Position numbers and translations under genes: made by a program | Part shown: positions 34,117 to 42,240 of the stretch, piece by piece | How the letters are laid out: each line of letters opens with the position of its first letter | How positions within the stretch are numbered: the stretch's first letter is position 1 | Notes under the pieces: generated by a model | Seen by the model: only the letters and a program-made list of their open reading frames with translations | What the model was told of the DNA's origin: nothing | Databases searched by the model: none | Source: Ch128b sp964527925 | Lineage (GTDB): Bacteria; Bacteroidota; Ignavibacteria; Ch128b | Direction of reading: 5' to 3' | Assembly: GCA_964527925.1 (NCBI GenBank) | Contig: CAZGQO010000004.1 | Location: 1-64,000, forward strand | DNA: 64,000 bases

Positions 34117-35130
34117 TTATCTCCATGAATTCATTAGGTTTTCAAGTGATTTAAGTTTTTTCATCAATTCTTTGAATTGTTCAGGTGAAATAGTTTGATC
34201 AGCATCCGAAATGGATTTAATTGGTTCAGGATGCATTTCAACGATTATTCCATCAGCACCAGCGGCAATTGCAGCAAGAGAAAGGGGAAGAACAAAATCA
34301 CTTTTTCCTGTTCCGTGACTTGGATCAACAACAATTGGAAGATGAGACAATTTTTTTACTGCTGGAATAATATTTAAATCAAGTGTATTTCTTGTGTATT
34401 CCACAAAAGTTCTAATTCCTCGTTCACATAGAATCACATTATAATTTCCTTCTGAGAGTATGTACTCTGCACTCATTAAAAATTCTTGTAATGTTGCAGC
34501 CATTCCACGTTTGAGTAGAACTGGTTTATTAATCTTACCAACTGCTTTCAGTAGTCTAAAGTTTTGCATATTTCTAGTTCCAATTTGCAAAACATCGGCG
34601 TACTCAGCAACTATTTTAACTTCATTTACTTCCATCACTTCAGTAACAATTGGAAGTCCTGTGACTTGTTTTGCTTTTTGCAAAAGTTTCAATCCTTCAA
34701 TACCTAAACCCTGGAATGCATATGGACTTGTTCTTGGTTTATAAGCACCGCCACGAAGAAGATTTGCTCCGTATTTTTTTGCAATTTCAGCTGCTTGAAT
34801 AATTTGATCTTCATTTTCAACAGAGCAAGGGCCAGCGATAACGGCTCGATGTCCGTTTCCAATCAAAACATTATCAATTTTTATGATGGTCGATTCTTTC
34901 TTGAACTCTCGACTAACAAGTTTATATGGTTTTAGAATTGGAATAACATTTTCAACACCCGGTAAGGATTTGAAGATTGAATCAGAAATCAGACGCTCAT
35001 CACCAATTACACCAATTATTGTTTTTTCTTCACCGTATGAGATATGAGGACGAAATCCATGCTTTTTTATAGTGTCTACAACATTTTCAATTTGTTCGTG
35101 GGTTGAGTTTGATTCCATTATTATGATCAT
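34117..35130 (-). CDS. aroF: 3-deoxy-7-phosphoheptulonate (DAHP) synthase, type I-beta with N-terminal ferredoxin-like domain
   Basis: The 337-residue first enzyme of the shikimate pathway joins phosphoenolpyruvate and erythrose-4-phosphate. Residues ~1-70 are a ferredoxin-like regulatory domain ('HEQIENVVDTIKKHGFRPHI'), as in Thermotoga-type enzymes, where Tyr/Phe binding there inhibits activity. The TIM barrel follows: 'AVIAGPCSVENEDQI' (metal Cys), 'LLRGGAYKPRTSPYAFQGLG', 'VLQIGTRNMQNFRLL', 'PVLLKRGMAATLQEF' and 'LPIVVDPSHGTGK'. The start is ATG 35130; an internal ATG five codons in is also possible. GGAGG lies 5' of ATG 35130. It is the first gene of aroF-aroC/CM-tyrA and lies directly behind a Phe/Tyr attenuator (35166-35297). 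Control thus seems to act both on transcription and, by family precedent, on the enzyme. Confidence 0.92.
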   Translation of the reverse strand: MIIIMESNSTHEQIENVVDTIKKHGFRPHISYGEEKTIIGVIGDERLISDSIFKSLPGVENVIPILKPYKLVSREFKKESTIIKIDNVLIGNGHRAVIAGPCSVENEDQIIQAAEIAKKYGANLLRGGAYKPRTSPYAFQGLGIEGLKLLQKAKQVTGLPIVTEVMEVNEVKIVAEYADVLQIGTRNMQNFRLLKAVGKINKPVLLKRGMAATLQEFLMSAEYILSEGNYNVILCERGIRTFVEYTRNTLDLNIIPAVKKLSHLPIVVDPSHGTGKSDFVLPLSLAAIAAGADGIIVEMHPEPIKSISDADQTISPEQFKELMKKLKSLENLMNSWR

Positions 35131-35165
35131 TTAAACCTCCACATAAATTTTTTAATTCTTTAAAC

Positions 35166-35200
35166 TAAAAAACCCCTTACCGGTAGTTACCAGTAAGGGG
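35166..35200 (-). terminator. Attenuator terminator (3:4 hairpin) in the aroF leader
   Basis: On the minus strand CCCCTTAC-T-GGT-AACT-ACC-G-GTAAGGGG is followed by TTTTTT. The stem has eight pairs, one wobble and three pairs with a 4-base loop, with the U-run at 35167-35172. It lies about 40 bases upstream of the aroF start codon, inside the transcript leader rather than after a gene, as expected for an attenuator. Confidence 0.9.
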
Positions 35201-35238
35201 TCGACACACTGATAACTACCGTCTATTTGAAGTAGTTA
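35182..35238 (-). promoter_or_regulatory. Competing antiterminator (2:3) and pause (1:2) pairings of the aroF attenuator
   Basis: Segment 2 (35208-35220, minus strand GGTAGTTATCAGT) pairs over 13 bases, with one G-U, with segment 3 (35182-35194, ACTGGTAACTACC). Segment 3 contains the loop and inner arm of the terminator, so the two folds exclude each other. Segment 1 (35232-35238, TAACTAC, inside the last Asn-Tyr codons of the leader peptide) pairs with the GTAGTTA of segment 2. The leader stop codon sits three bases before segment 2, so a ribosome that finishes the leader covers segment 2 and lets the terminator form. Confidence 0.85.
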
Positions 35239-35297
35239 AAATAAAAATAGAAATAAAAGTAAGACGTAAAATTCATATGTTGAGCTGTTGAGTTCAT
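35223..35297 (-). CDS. Phe/Tyr-rich leader peptide of the aroF-aroC/CM-tyrA operon
   Basis: ATG 35297 to TAG 35223 encodes 24 residues: an N-terminal MNSTAQHMNFTS followed by YFYFYFYFNYFK. Six Phe and five Tyr codons occur, nine of the two types within ten consecutive positions apart from one Asn. The operon downstream makes Phe and Tyr precursors, so ribosome stalling here when charged tRNA-Phe or tRNA-Tyr is scarce would favour the antiterminator. A second ATG at codon 8 is an alternative start. The ribosome-binding site is weak (AAAGAAATT before the ATG), as is common in this group. Too short to be found by normal gene callers. Confidence 0.85.
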   Translation of the reverse strand: MNSTAQHMNFTSYFYFYFYFNYFK

Positions 35298-35371
35298 AAT
35301 TTCTTTTTGTTTATATTTAATCAAAAAAATTTCAAAATGAATTTAATTATCAAAATTTTTAATATCAAGAT

Positions 35372-36205
35372 ATGATCAAAACTAATTTATACTTTCAAGG
35401 TGATCATGGTGCTTTTTCTGAAGAAGCAGGATTGAGATATTTCAATTTTGATGTGAATCCTGTCCCGTGCAAAGAATTTGAGGATGTTGTCAGAAAAACA
35501 ATTGGCGATAAAAATTCATATGGAATATTGCCAATTGAAAATACAAGCATTGGCAGCATTCATTCTAATTACGACTTATTACTTAAATACAAGATTTACA
35601 TTGTAGGGGAAATTAATCTAATAGTTAAACACCATTTAATTGGGATTAGAAATACTAATCTTAGTAAAATAAAAAGAATAATTTCTCATCCTGCGGCGAT
35701 CCAACAATGTCAAAAATTTTTAAAATCACTCCGAGGGGTAGATATTGATATAGCTTACGACACAGCTGGAAGTGTTAAATTCATTAAAGAGAATAATTTG
35801 ATAGATACTGCTGCAATCTCATCAGCAATCTCCGCTAAGATTTATTCAATGAAAATTATCAAAAAAAATATTCAGGATACAAACAATAATATCACTCGAT
35901 TTTTGATTCTTTCAAAAAAGAGATTAATTCCGAAAACTAATCCTAAAACCTCTATCGTATTTACATTATTGAACAAACCTGGTTCTTTGTTTAGAGCTTT
36001 GAGTGTTTTTGCTCTTAGAGATATAGATTTGAAAAAAATTGAGTCAAGGCCTATTCCTGAAAAACCATTTGAGTATTATTTCTATCTTGATTTCAAAGGT
36101 TCAATGAATGACAGAATTTCTCAGAATGCGATTAATAATTTAAAAGAAATTTCATCATTCTTAAAAATACTTGGTTCATATCAAGAAGATACAATCAACG
36201 GGTAG
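35372..36205 (+). CDS. pheA: Prephenate dehydratase with C-terminal ACT domain
   Basis: The 277-residue enzyme converts prephenate to phenylpyruvate, the Phe branch. 'LYFQGDHGAFSEEAGLRYF' is the N-terminal substrate-site motif. 'YGILPIENTSIGSIHSNYDL' contains the conserved PxENS/T. 'IIKKNIQDTNNNITRFLIL' includes the catalytic Thr-Arg-Phe. The ACT domain ('SIVFTLLNKPGSLFRALSVF', 'LKKIESRPIPEKPFEYYFYL', the latter holding the ESRP Phe-binding motif) gives feedback inhibition by Phe. There is no chorismate mutase domain: that activity is on the AroC fusion across the divergent promoter region. Start ATG 35372, 74 bases from the attenuator leader ATG on the other strand. No Phe-rich leader was seen on this side. 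Confidence 0.92.
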   Translation: MIKTNLYFQGDHGAFSEEAGLRYFNFDVNPVPCKEFEDVVRKTIGDKNSYGILPIENTSIGSIHSNYDLLLKYKIYIVGEINLIVKHHLIGIRNTNLSKIKRIISHPAAIQQCQKFLKSLRGVDIDIAYDTAGSVKFIKENNLIDTAAISSAISAKIYSMKIIKKNIQDTNNNITRFLILSKKRLIPKTNPKTSIVFTLLNKPGSLFRALSVFALRDIDLKKIESRPIPEKPFEYYFYLDFKGSMNDRISQNAINNLKEISSFLKILGSYQEDTING

Positions 36206-36237
36206 AATGTTTAAGCATTAAATCAAATGAGGCGATT

Positions 36238-39200
36238 ATGAAAAAAATATTCATAATTATACTTCTCTTTCAGATAAAAATCTTTTCTCAGAGTCTCTTT
36301 ATAAATGAATTTATGGCTCTAAATAATTCAACAATCAAAGATAATTTTGATAGATACGAAGACTGGATTGAAATTTATAATGCTGGAAATCTGCCTGTTG
36401 ACTTGACTGGATTTGGACTTACTGATGATCCTTCTCAACCGTACAAATGGGTTTTTACTGGCGATATTGAAATTCCTGCAAGGGGATATTTATTAATCTG
36501 GGCATCAAATAGTGATACTATAATTGGTGAATTCATCCACACCAATTTTGTTCTCAGTGGTTCAGGAGAATTTATTGGATTAAGTTCACCAACAACAATT
36601 TTTATTGATTCGATAACATTTGGTCAACAAACGGCAGACAGAAGTTATGGTCGCAAACCCGATGGGAGCCCAACATGGATGATTTTTGTTTCTCCAACAC
36701 CAGGTCAATCAAATGATAGTTTATCGACTTTGCCTCTGGGAACGCCAAACTTTTCTCATGCATCGGGAATTTATAACGCACCGTTTACTTTAACACTTTC
36801 TCATCCTGTCTCGAATGCACAAATTTATTATACAACTGATGGTTCACATCCAACAACAAGTTCCACTCTCTATACTTCACCAATTCTTATTGATTCAAAT
36901 CGAGTTATTCGTGCAATTGCATACTTATCAGAGAGACCGCAAAGTAAAATTGCGACAAGATCATATTTTATACAACCAGCAGGTAATTTGCCCATACTTT
37001 CAATCGTAACGGATCCACAAAATCTTTACTCGCCCGATTCTGGTATTTATGTGAACTACGACTCTTTAGGTCCAAACTGGGAAAGATATTCTACAATTGA
37101 ATTTTTTGATAGATCAACTGGAAATAAATTTTCTATAGATGGAGGATTAAGAATTCATGGTGTATGGTCGAGACCAAAACCGAAAAAATCTTTTCGAGTT
37201 CATTTTAGAAGAGAATATGGCTGGAGTGTTCTAGATTTTCCATTATTTAAAGATGTTGATGGAAATATTTACGATCAATTTGTCATTAGATCGGGTTCTA
37301 ATGATATGCAAAATCTTACTTTTCGCTGGACGCTTTTGAGAGATCAAACTATTGCAAATCTTTATGCTGAAAATGGGGGACATTCTTCACATGGTTTTTA
37401 TGCAAGAGTGTATTTAAACGGTCAGCCCTTCGGAATTTATAATATCAGAGAACATATCGATTCAATTTATTTAAAAACTCATATGGGAATAAAATATCCA
37501 GAACTGCGGGAAGATTGGTACCAAAAATTGGGAAGTTCAGCTCATTGGGATTCTATCTGGAGTTTTGTTTATAACAATGTCTATCTCGACTCGATTGAAT
37601 TCAAGTTTATTGAAGATAGAGTTGATGTTGATAATTACATAGATTATTTCGCCTTCGAAATTTATGCAGGCAATTTCGATTGGCCTCACAATAATCAATA
37701 CTTTGGAAGAAACGCATTGGGTGGAAAATGGAAATGGATTTTATGGGATTTAGATCAGGGATTGGGCTGTTATGATTTTGGGCCTTTAAATACTCTGGCG
37801 TGGGCGTTAAGAGATACAGTCCGTACTGATTTATTGTATTATGATTATCAAGACTTAGTTGAAGGTACAAGATTTCCAAGAAGGTTATTCTCGAATGAAA
37901 AATTTAAGGAACGATTTATATCGAGATTTACTGATCTTCTTAATACAACTTTCCAACCTGCTAATGTTTTACAGAAAATTGATTCATTAAAATTTCATTT
38001 GATTAACGATATTAATTTTGAAATTTCTAAATGGGGCAGTAGCTATTCAAGCTGGCTTGCTAATGTTGATACGGTGAAGTTATTTGTCCAGACTCGAGTT
38101 GATAGTTTAAGAAAGTATGTAATTCAAAAGTTTGGATTTAATGGTTTGAATAATGTAACAGTAAATTTAATTGATCTTTCAAAAGGTAGTGTTTTAGTTA
38201 ATGGACTTACAATTAAAAACACATCATTCAGCGGAAAATATTTTAACGGGATGAAAATTAAAGTTTCGGCTCAGCCAGCTATTGGATACAGGTTTTCTCA
38301 TTGGAGTGATTCAACTTTACCGCAGACACCAACCTTTACAACAACAGTGGATCGAGATTTTATTTTTGAACCAGTATTTGTTGAAGACGCAGCACCAGTT
38401 ATTGTGGCAGCAAATGATGTAATCATAAATGAATACTGGATAAATGATAATGGAACTTATTATCCGTCAATAAATCTACCAATTTATGGTGATTGGGTTG
38501 AGTTATTAGTAACAAAAGAAGACGGAGTAGATTTAAGGAATTGGCGGCTAACAAATAATTCCTCTAAAACGAAATTGGATTCAACTGATTTAAATGAAGG
38601 GTCAATATTTTTTAAGAATATTCCTGAGTTAAGTAATGTTCCTAAAGGCACTTATATTCTTTTAGTTCTTAAAAAACATCCATCGAATGATTATTATTTT
38701 TCGAAAGACGATCTCGATTATTCTGACAGCACAATGATATTATATATCGATAATGGTAACTTAGATAACAAATTTGATCCAGGCTTTGGAGTTCGTACTC
38801 AAAATGATAGATTAGTTTTACTGCATCCGAATAAGTCCCTTTCATACAATGATGATATTGGAGTTGATTTTATTGGAGAAGGATCAGATGTTACCCCTGC
38901 TTCATTTGGTGTGGCTGATAATGGTGTTAATTTTATAAATCCATTTTTAGGTATTGGCGATGATGATGGAGCAATTTTTGCTCATTCAGCTTTAAATAAT
39001 TTTAATAATGATAATGGAATAGATGAGAATCCTGGGGACAATCGACCAGGGAGCGGCGGTTGGATAGTTGATCCATCGAAAGAATTTACCGGTGATGATC
39101 CAGGAAATCCAGGACAGCTAAATATTTTAACTCCAGGCAAAATGAATTATTCTGGTTTTCTCGATGTTGTTGATCTTAGAATTCCAGAAGACTATAAAAT

Positions 39201-39456
39201 ATATCAGAACTATCCAAATCCATTTAATGGACAAACAAAAATTAAATATGCGGTTCCGAAATATTCTAAAGTATCAGTAAAAGTCTATAATATTCTTGGA
39301 CAAGAAATTGCTGAGTTAATTAATGATGAAAAAAGTCCAGGCTATTATGAAGTAGTTTTTGATGCGAATATATTTAATCTTGCTTCGGGAGTTTATATCA
39401 TGAGACTCAGTACAAAAGATTTTAATCAGGTAATTAAGCTTGTTTACCTGAAATAA
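36238..39456 (+). CDS. CotH-family protein with lamin-tail domains and type IX sorting domain
   Basis: The 1072-residue protein has a signal peptide ('IFIIILLFQIKIFSQ'). Residues ~20-150 are a lamin-tail-like domain ('LFINEFMALNNS', 'YEDWIEIYNAGNLPVDLTGF'). Residues ~170-240 are a chitobiase-type Ig fold ('FTLTLSHPVSNAQIYYTTDG', 'IRAIAYLS'). Residues ~250-600 are a CotH kinase-like domain ('FRVHFRREYGWSVLDFPLF', 'RSGSNDMQNLTFRWTLLRDQ', 'VYLNGQPFGIYNIREHIDSI', 'KWKWILWDLDQGLG', whose D-x-D is the expected metal/catalytic pair). A second lamin-tail-like region sits at ~725-940, and the type IX tail ('IYQNYPNPFNGQTKIKYAV', 'VSVKVYNILGQEIAEL') ends it. CotH proteins phosphorylate spore-coat or secreted proteins in Bacillus; here the target is unknown. 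It starts 32 bases after pheA but is functionally unrelated. Confidence 0.85.
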   Translation: MKKIFIIILLFQIKIFSQSLFINEFMALNNSTIKDNFDRYEDWIEIYNAGNLPVDLTGFGLTDDPSQPYKWVFTGDIEIPARGYLLIWASNSDTIIGEFIHTNFVLSGSGEFIGLSSPTTIFIDSITFGQQTADRSYGRKPDGSPTWMIFVSPTPGQSNDSLSTLPLGTPNFSHASGIYNAPFTLTLSHPVSNAQIYYTTDGSHPTTSSTLYTSPILIDSNRVIRAIAYLSERPQSKIATRSYFIQPAGNLPILSIVTDPQNLYSPDSGIYVNYDSLGPNWERYSTIEFFDRSTGNKFSIDGGLRIHGVWSRPKPKKSFRVHFRREYGWSVLDFPLFKDVDGNIYDQFVIRSGSNDMQNLTFRWTLLRDQTIANLYAENGGHSSHGFYARVYLNGQPFGIYNIREHIDSIYLKTHMGIKYPELREDWYQKLGSSAHWDSIWSFVYNNVYLDSIEFKFIEDRVDVDNYIDYFAFEIYAGNFDWPHNNQYFGRNALGGKWKWILWDLDQGLGCYDFGPLNTLAWALRDTVRTDLLYYDYQDLVEGTRFPRRLFSNEKFKERFISRFTDLLNTTFQPANVLQKIDSLKFHLINDINFEISKWGSSYSSWLANVDTVKLFVQTRVDSLRKYVIQKFGFNGLNNVTVNLIDLSKGSVLVNGLTIKNTSFSGKYFNGMKIKVSAQPAIGYRFSHWSDSTLPQTPTFTTTVDRDFIFEPVFVEDAAPVIVAANDVIINEYWINDNGTYYPSINLPIYGDWVELLVTKEDGVDLRNWRLTNNSSKTKLDSTDLNEGSIFFKNIPELSNVPKGTYILLVLKKHPSNDYYFSKDDLDYSDSTMILYIDNGNLDNKFDPGFGVRTQNDRLVLLHPNKSLSYNDDIGVDFIGEGSDVTPASFGVADNGVNFINPFLGIGDDDGAIFAHSALNNFNNDNGIDENPGDNRPGSGGWIVDPSKEFTGDDPGNPGQLNILTPGKMNYSGFLDVVDLRIPEDYKIYQNYPNPFNGQTKIKYAVPKYSKVSVKVYNILGQEIAELINDEKSPGYYEVVFDANIFNLASGVYIMRLSTKDFNQVIKLVYLK

Positions 39457-39519
39457 TTTTAAATTAAATCAAATATTATATTTATTGGACTTTAATAGTT
39501 ACATTTTAGTGGAGACTAT

Positions 39520-40686
39520 ATGAATTATATATTTATTTCACCACATTTTCCAGTGAATTATTATAACTTTATACCACACTTACGAAGTTTTGGTATAAAT
39601 GTGCTGGGAATTGCTGATGAGAATTATGATAATTTGAGATGGGAATTAAAAACTTCACTCAATGAATATTATAAAGTAAATGATCTGCATAATTATGATG
39701 AATTAATTCGAGCCATAGGCTATTTTACCTTCAAGTATGGGAAAATCGATCGACTTGAATCTTTTAACGAATACTGGCTGGAGACTGATACAAGACTCAG
39801 AACTGACTTTAATATACCGGGAATCAAATTAGACAAAATTGATGAATATAAAAACAAATCAAGAATGAAAAAGTTATTTATAAAAGCTGGATTAAATGTA
39901 GCTCAAGGAAAAGTAATAAAAAATTTAGACGAAGCGATTAAATTCATCGATGCTTATGGATTTCCTGTTGTTGCAAAACCAGATAAAGGGGTTGGTGCTG
40001 CACAGACTTTTAAGATATCAAACAAAGTAGAACTTGAAGAATTTTTTTCCATCAAACCACCAATCGATTATATATTTGAAGAATTTATTGAAGGCGATAT
40101 TTGTTCCTTTGATGGCTTAACTGATCAAAATGGAAAGATTGTTTTTTTTACTTCACACAAATATCAAAGAGGAATTATGGAAACGGTTAATAATGATTTG
40201 CACATTTTTTATCATTCTTTGATTGATGTACCAGAAGATCTTTATGATGCGGGCAGGAGAATTGTTCAGGTTTTTGATGTTCGAGAACGATTTTTCCACT
40301 TTGAGTTTTTTAGAAGACATAAAGATGGAAAACTTTATGCTTTAGAAGTTAATATGCGTCCTCCTGGAGGTTATACGCTTGATATGTTTAATTACGCCTG
40401 TGATTTTGATATTTATAAAGAATATGCAAGCATTGTTGCAACTGGAAAAATGACTGGTGATTATGAGAGAAAATATTATGTTTGTTACATTGGCAGGAAG
40501 TTCAATAAAAGTTATGTTCATAGTCATGATGAAATAATTAATAAGTACTATGATTGCCTGGTTCTGCATGCCCCAATTAGCGATGTTTTAAGTAATGCAC
40601 TTGGAAATTATTGTTACATTATCAGAACAAAAAATTTTGAAGTCATTGAAGAAGCAATTGATTTTATTCATAAGTTGGTGAATTAA
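39520..40686 (+). CDS. ATP-grasp family protein (carboxylate-amine ligase-like)
   Basis: The 388-residue protein is soluble. An N-terminal PreATP-grasp-like fold ('YIFISPHFPVNYYNFIPHLR', 'INVLGIADENYDNL') is followed by the ATP-binding lid ('KNKSRMKKLFIKAGLNVAQG', 'FPVVAKPDKGVGAAQTFKIS') and the metal-binding C-terminal part ('YIFEEFIEGDICSFDGLTDQ', 'FFHFEFFRRHKDGKLYALEV', 'NMRPPGGYTLDMFNYA'). The Glu-x-Asn of the Mg site is visible as 'LEVNMRPPGG'. Members couple a carboxylate to an amine through an acyl phosphate; the substrate cannot be told. The gene ends two bases before the esterase start, so the two are co-translated. Confidence 0.8.
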   Translation: MNYIFISPHFPVNYYNFIPHLRSFGINVLGIADENYDNLRWELKTSLNEYYKVNDLHNYDELIRAIGYFTFKYGKIDRLESFNEYWLETDTRLRTDFNIPGIKLDKIDEYKNKSRMKKLFIKAGLNVAQGKVIKNLDEAIKFIDAYGFPVVAKPDKGVGAAQTFKISNKVELEEFFSIKPPIDYIFEEFIEGDICSFDGLTDQNGKIVFFTSHKYQRGIMETVNNDLHIFYHSLIDVPEDLYDAGRRIVQVFDVRERFFHFEFFRRHKDGKLYALEVNMRPPGGYTLDMFNYACDFDIYKEYASIVATGKMTGDYERKYYVCYIGRKFNKSYVHSHDEIINKYYDCLVLHAPISDVLSNALGNYCYIIRTKNFEVIEEAIDFIHKLVN

Positions 40687-40687
40687 T

Positions 40688-41428
40688 ATGAATATAGAAT
40701 ATCATAAATGGTTCAGCCCAAACTTAAATAAGGAGATGGAATTTAAAGTTTATGGACACGCTGGCAAGCCACTCATAATTTTTCCATGTCAGGATGGCAG
40801 ATTTTATGATGCTGAAAATTTTGGAATGATTAATGCAATTACTTCGTTTATTGAAGAGGGAAAAGTAAAAGTTTATGCTTTAGATGGAATTGATTTCGAA
40901 TCTTGGACAAACCAATCAATTCCACTTTATCAGCGTGGTGAAAGATATGAACAATATCACAAATATGTAATAAATGAAGTAGGGTCTTTTACAAGAACAA
41001 GTTACAATGATTGTACACTAAAATTTATTGCAACCGGTGCAAGTATGGGGGCTTATCACGCTGCCAATTTTTTCTTTCGGCATCCTTATATGTTTGATGG
41101 AGTAATTGCTTTAAGTGGAATTTATCATTTAAAAATGTTTGTGGGTGATTATTACGATAATCATATTTATTTCAATTCGCCACTACATTTCTTATCAAAT
41201 CTTGAGGACCCCAAAATTCTCGGACTCTATAGAGAAAGCAACATTATTATTTGTTGTGGTCAGGGTGCCTGGGAAGAAGAAATGCTAAATGACACTTTAG
41301 CTCTGAAAAGAATTCTTGAGAGCAAAAATATTCCTGCCTGGATAGATATCTGGGGGTATGATGTAAATCATGATTGGCCCTGGTGGAATAAACAACTTCC
41401 GTATTTTCTCAGCAAATTAAATCTATGA
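40688..41428 (+). CDS. Esterase-family alpha/beta hydrolase
   Basis: The 246-residue protein has no signal peptide. The nucleophile elbow is 'ATGASMGAYHAANFFFRHPY' (Gly-x-Ser-x-Gly degenerated to G-A-S-M-G) near residue 120, and the C-terminal 'NHDWPWWNKQLPYFL' supplies the catalytic His. An upstream 'VYALDGIDFESW' fits the fold of the esterase D/antigen-85-like (putative esterase) family. It overlaps functionally with the ATP-grasp gene two bases upstream; such pairs recur in Bacteroidota-type genomes and may make and hydrolyse the same ester or peptide-like product, but this is inference. Downstream lies only the dead fluoride module. Confidence 0.75.
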   Translation: MNIEYHKWFSPNLNKEMEFKVYGHAGKPLIIFPCQDGRFYDAENFGMINAITSFIEEGKVKVYALDGIDFESWTNQSIPLYQRGERYEQYHKYVINEVGSFTRTSYNDCTLKFIATGASMGAYHAANFFFRHPYMFDGVIALSGIYHLKMFVGDYYDNHIYFNSPLHFLSNLEDPKILGLYRESNIIICCGQGAWEEEMLNDTLALKRILESKNIPAWIDIWGYDVNHDWPWWNKQLPYFLSKLNL

Positions 41429-41767
41429 TTGCTTACGACCTGTATAATCTTTGCTTTTTCTATAGTAACAATTCTTCGCATTTTGCTTCTTCAAATATCT
41501 TATCGAGGATTGTCAGAAAGGAATTTATTTTTGCTTCTTCATCTATTATTTCAATTAAGATTGGTAAATCTTCAGAAAGCCGTAAAATTTTCGCCGTGTG
41601 AAGTCTGCTCGACTGTCCAAATCCCATAAAGCCTTTGAATACTGTTGCACCAGCTAAGCCATGTTTTTAGCTTCTAAAACAATTTTATCATAAACAGGAA
41701 CATTTCCAATTCTATCAGAATCACCAATAAATATTCTTAAAAGTTTTGCATCTCTGTTTATTTCCAT
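41420..41767 (-). pseudogene. Broken DUF190 protein gene (CrcB partner)
   Basis: Read on the minus strand from ATG 41767: 'MEINRDAKLLRIFIGDSDRI', then 'VPVYDKIVLEAKNM', then a stop. Shifting frame near 41665 continues 'GLAGATVFKGFMGFGQSSRL' and 'ILRLSEDLPILIEIIDEEAK'. A second shift near 41475 gives 'IVTIEKAKIIQVV'. Together these form the full ~110-residue DUF190 protein commonly encoded beside crcB. Two frameshifts destroy it. The plus-strand frame 41429-41629 is a shadow of this gene. Its start lies ten bases from the end of the crcB remnant, so the two were an operon. Confidence 0.85.
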
Positions 41768-41776
41768 ATTAAACTC

Positions 41777-42154
41777 CTATAAAATTTTTGTTGATAATAA
41801 ATAGGCAAGAAGTACAGCAAATATGGTCATCACAACATTTAATAAAATATTCATGAGGGCGAAAAAGTATTGTGAATCTTAAATTAGTTGAAAAGTTTCG
41901 TACGAGAAAGTTGAGAATGTTGTCAAACCTCCACAAAATCCAATTGTTAAAAAAATTCTCATGTTTGCAGATATTAATTCTCGCATATCGAGAAAAAAGA
42001 AAATAAATCCAATCAAAAAGCTGCCAATAAAATTGACTGCTAAAGTTCCTGTTGGAAAGATTGGGGTGAAAATTTTATAAATCAGGTTTGAAATTATCTA
42101 CCTTAAAATTCCTCCCAGTCCTGAACCTAATGCAACAATTAGAATTTTCTTCAT
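41777..42154 (-). pseudogene. crcB: Broken crcB fluoride exporter gene
   Basis: From ATG 42154 on the minus strand: 'MKKILIVALGSGLGGILR' followed by a stop where family members have Tyr, then 'TGTLAVNFIGSFLIGFIFFF'. A frameshift leads to 'MRIFLTIGFCGGLTTFSTFS' (the CrcB/Fluc signature GFCGG.TTFSTF) and 'YETFQLI', then a stop. Another shift leads to 'NILLNVVMTIFAVLLAYLLS' up to 41777. All four helices are recognisable but at least one stop and two frameshifts interrupt them. CrcB exports fluoride across the inner membrane; the cell would need another copy elsewhere or lives without it. Confidence 0.88.
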
Positions 42155-42240
42155 ACGATTATCTTAATTAATTCATAAAAAATATTTCATTTTTATTAAT
42201 TTAGCTCTGTTTGAAGTTAAATAAAACCATGAGGTTTAAA

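Noticed and set aside
35130..35300. T-box riboswitch or amino-acid riboswitch upstream of aroF
   Set aside because: No T-box consensus (AGGGTGG...) or long specifier stem is present; the Tyr/Phe-coding leader with competing hairpins explains the region better.
41429..41629. Plus-strand 66-codon frame after the esterase gene
   Set aside because: It lies exactly over the minus-strand DUF190 remnant, whose motifs are clear; it is a shadow frame.
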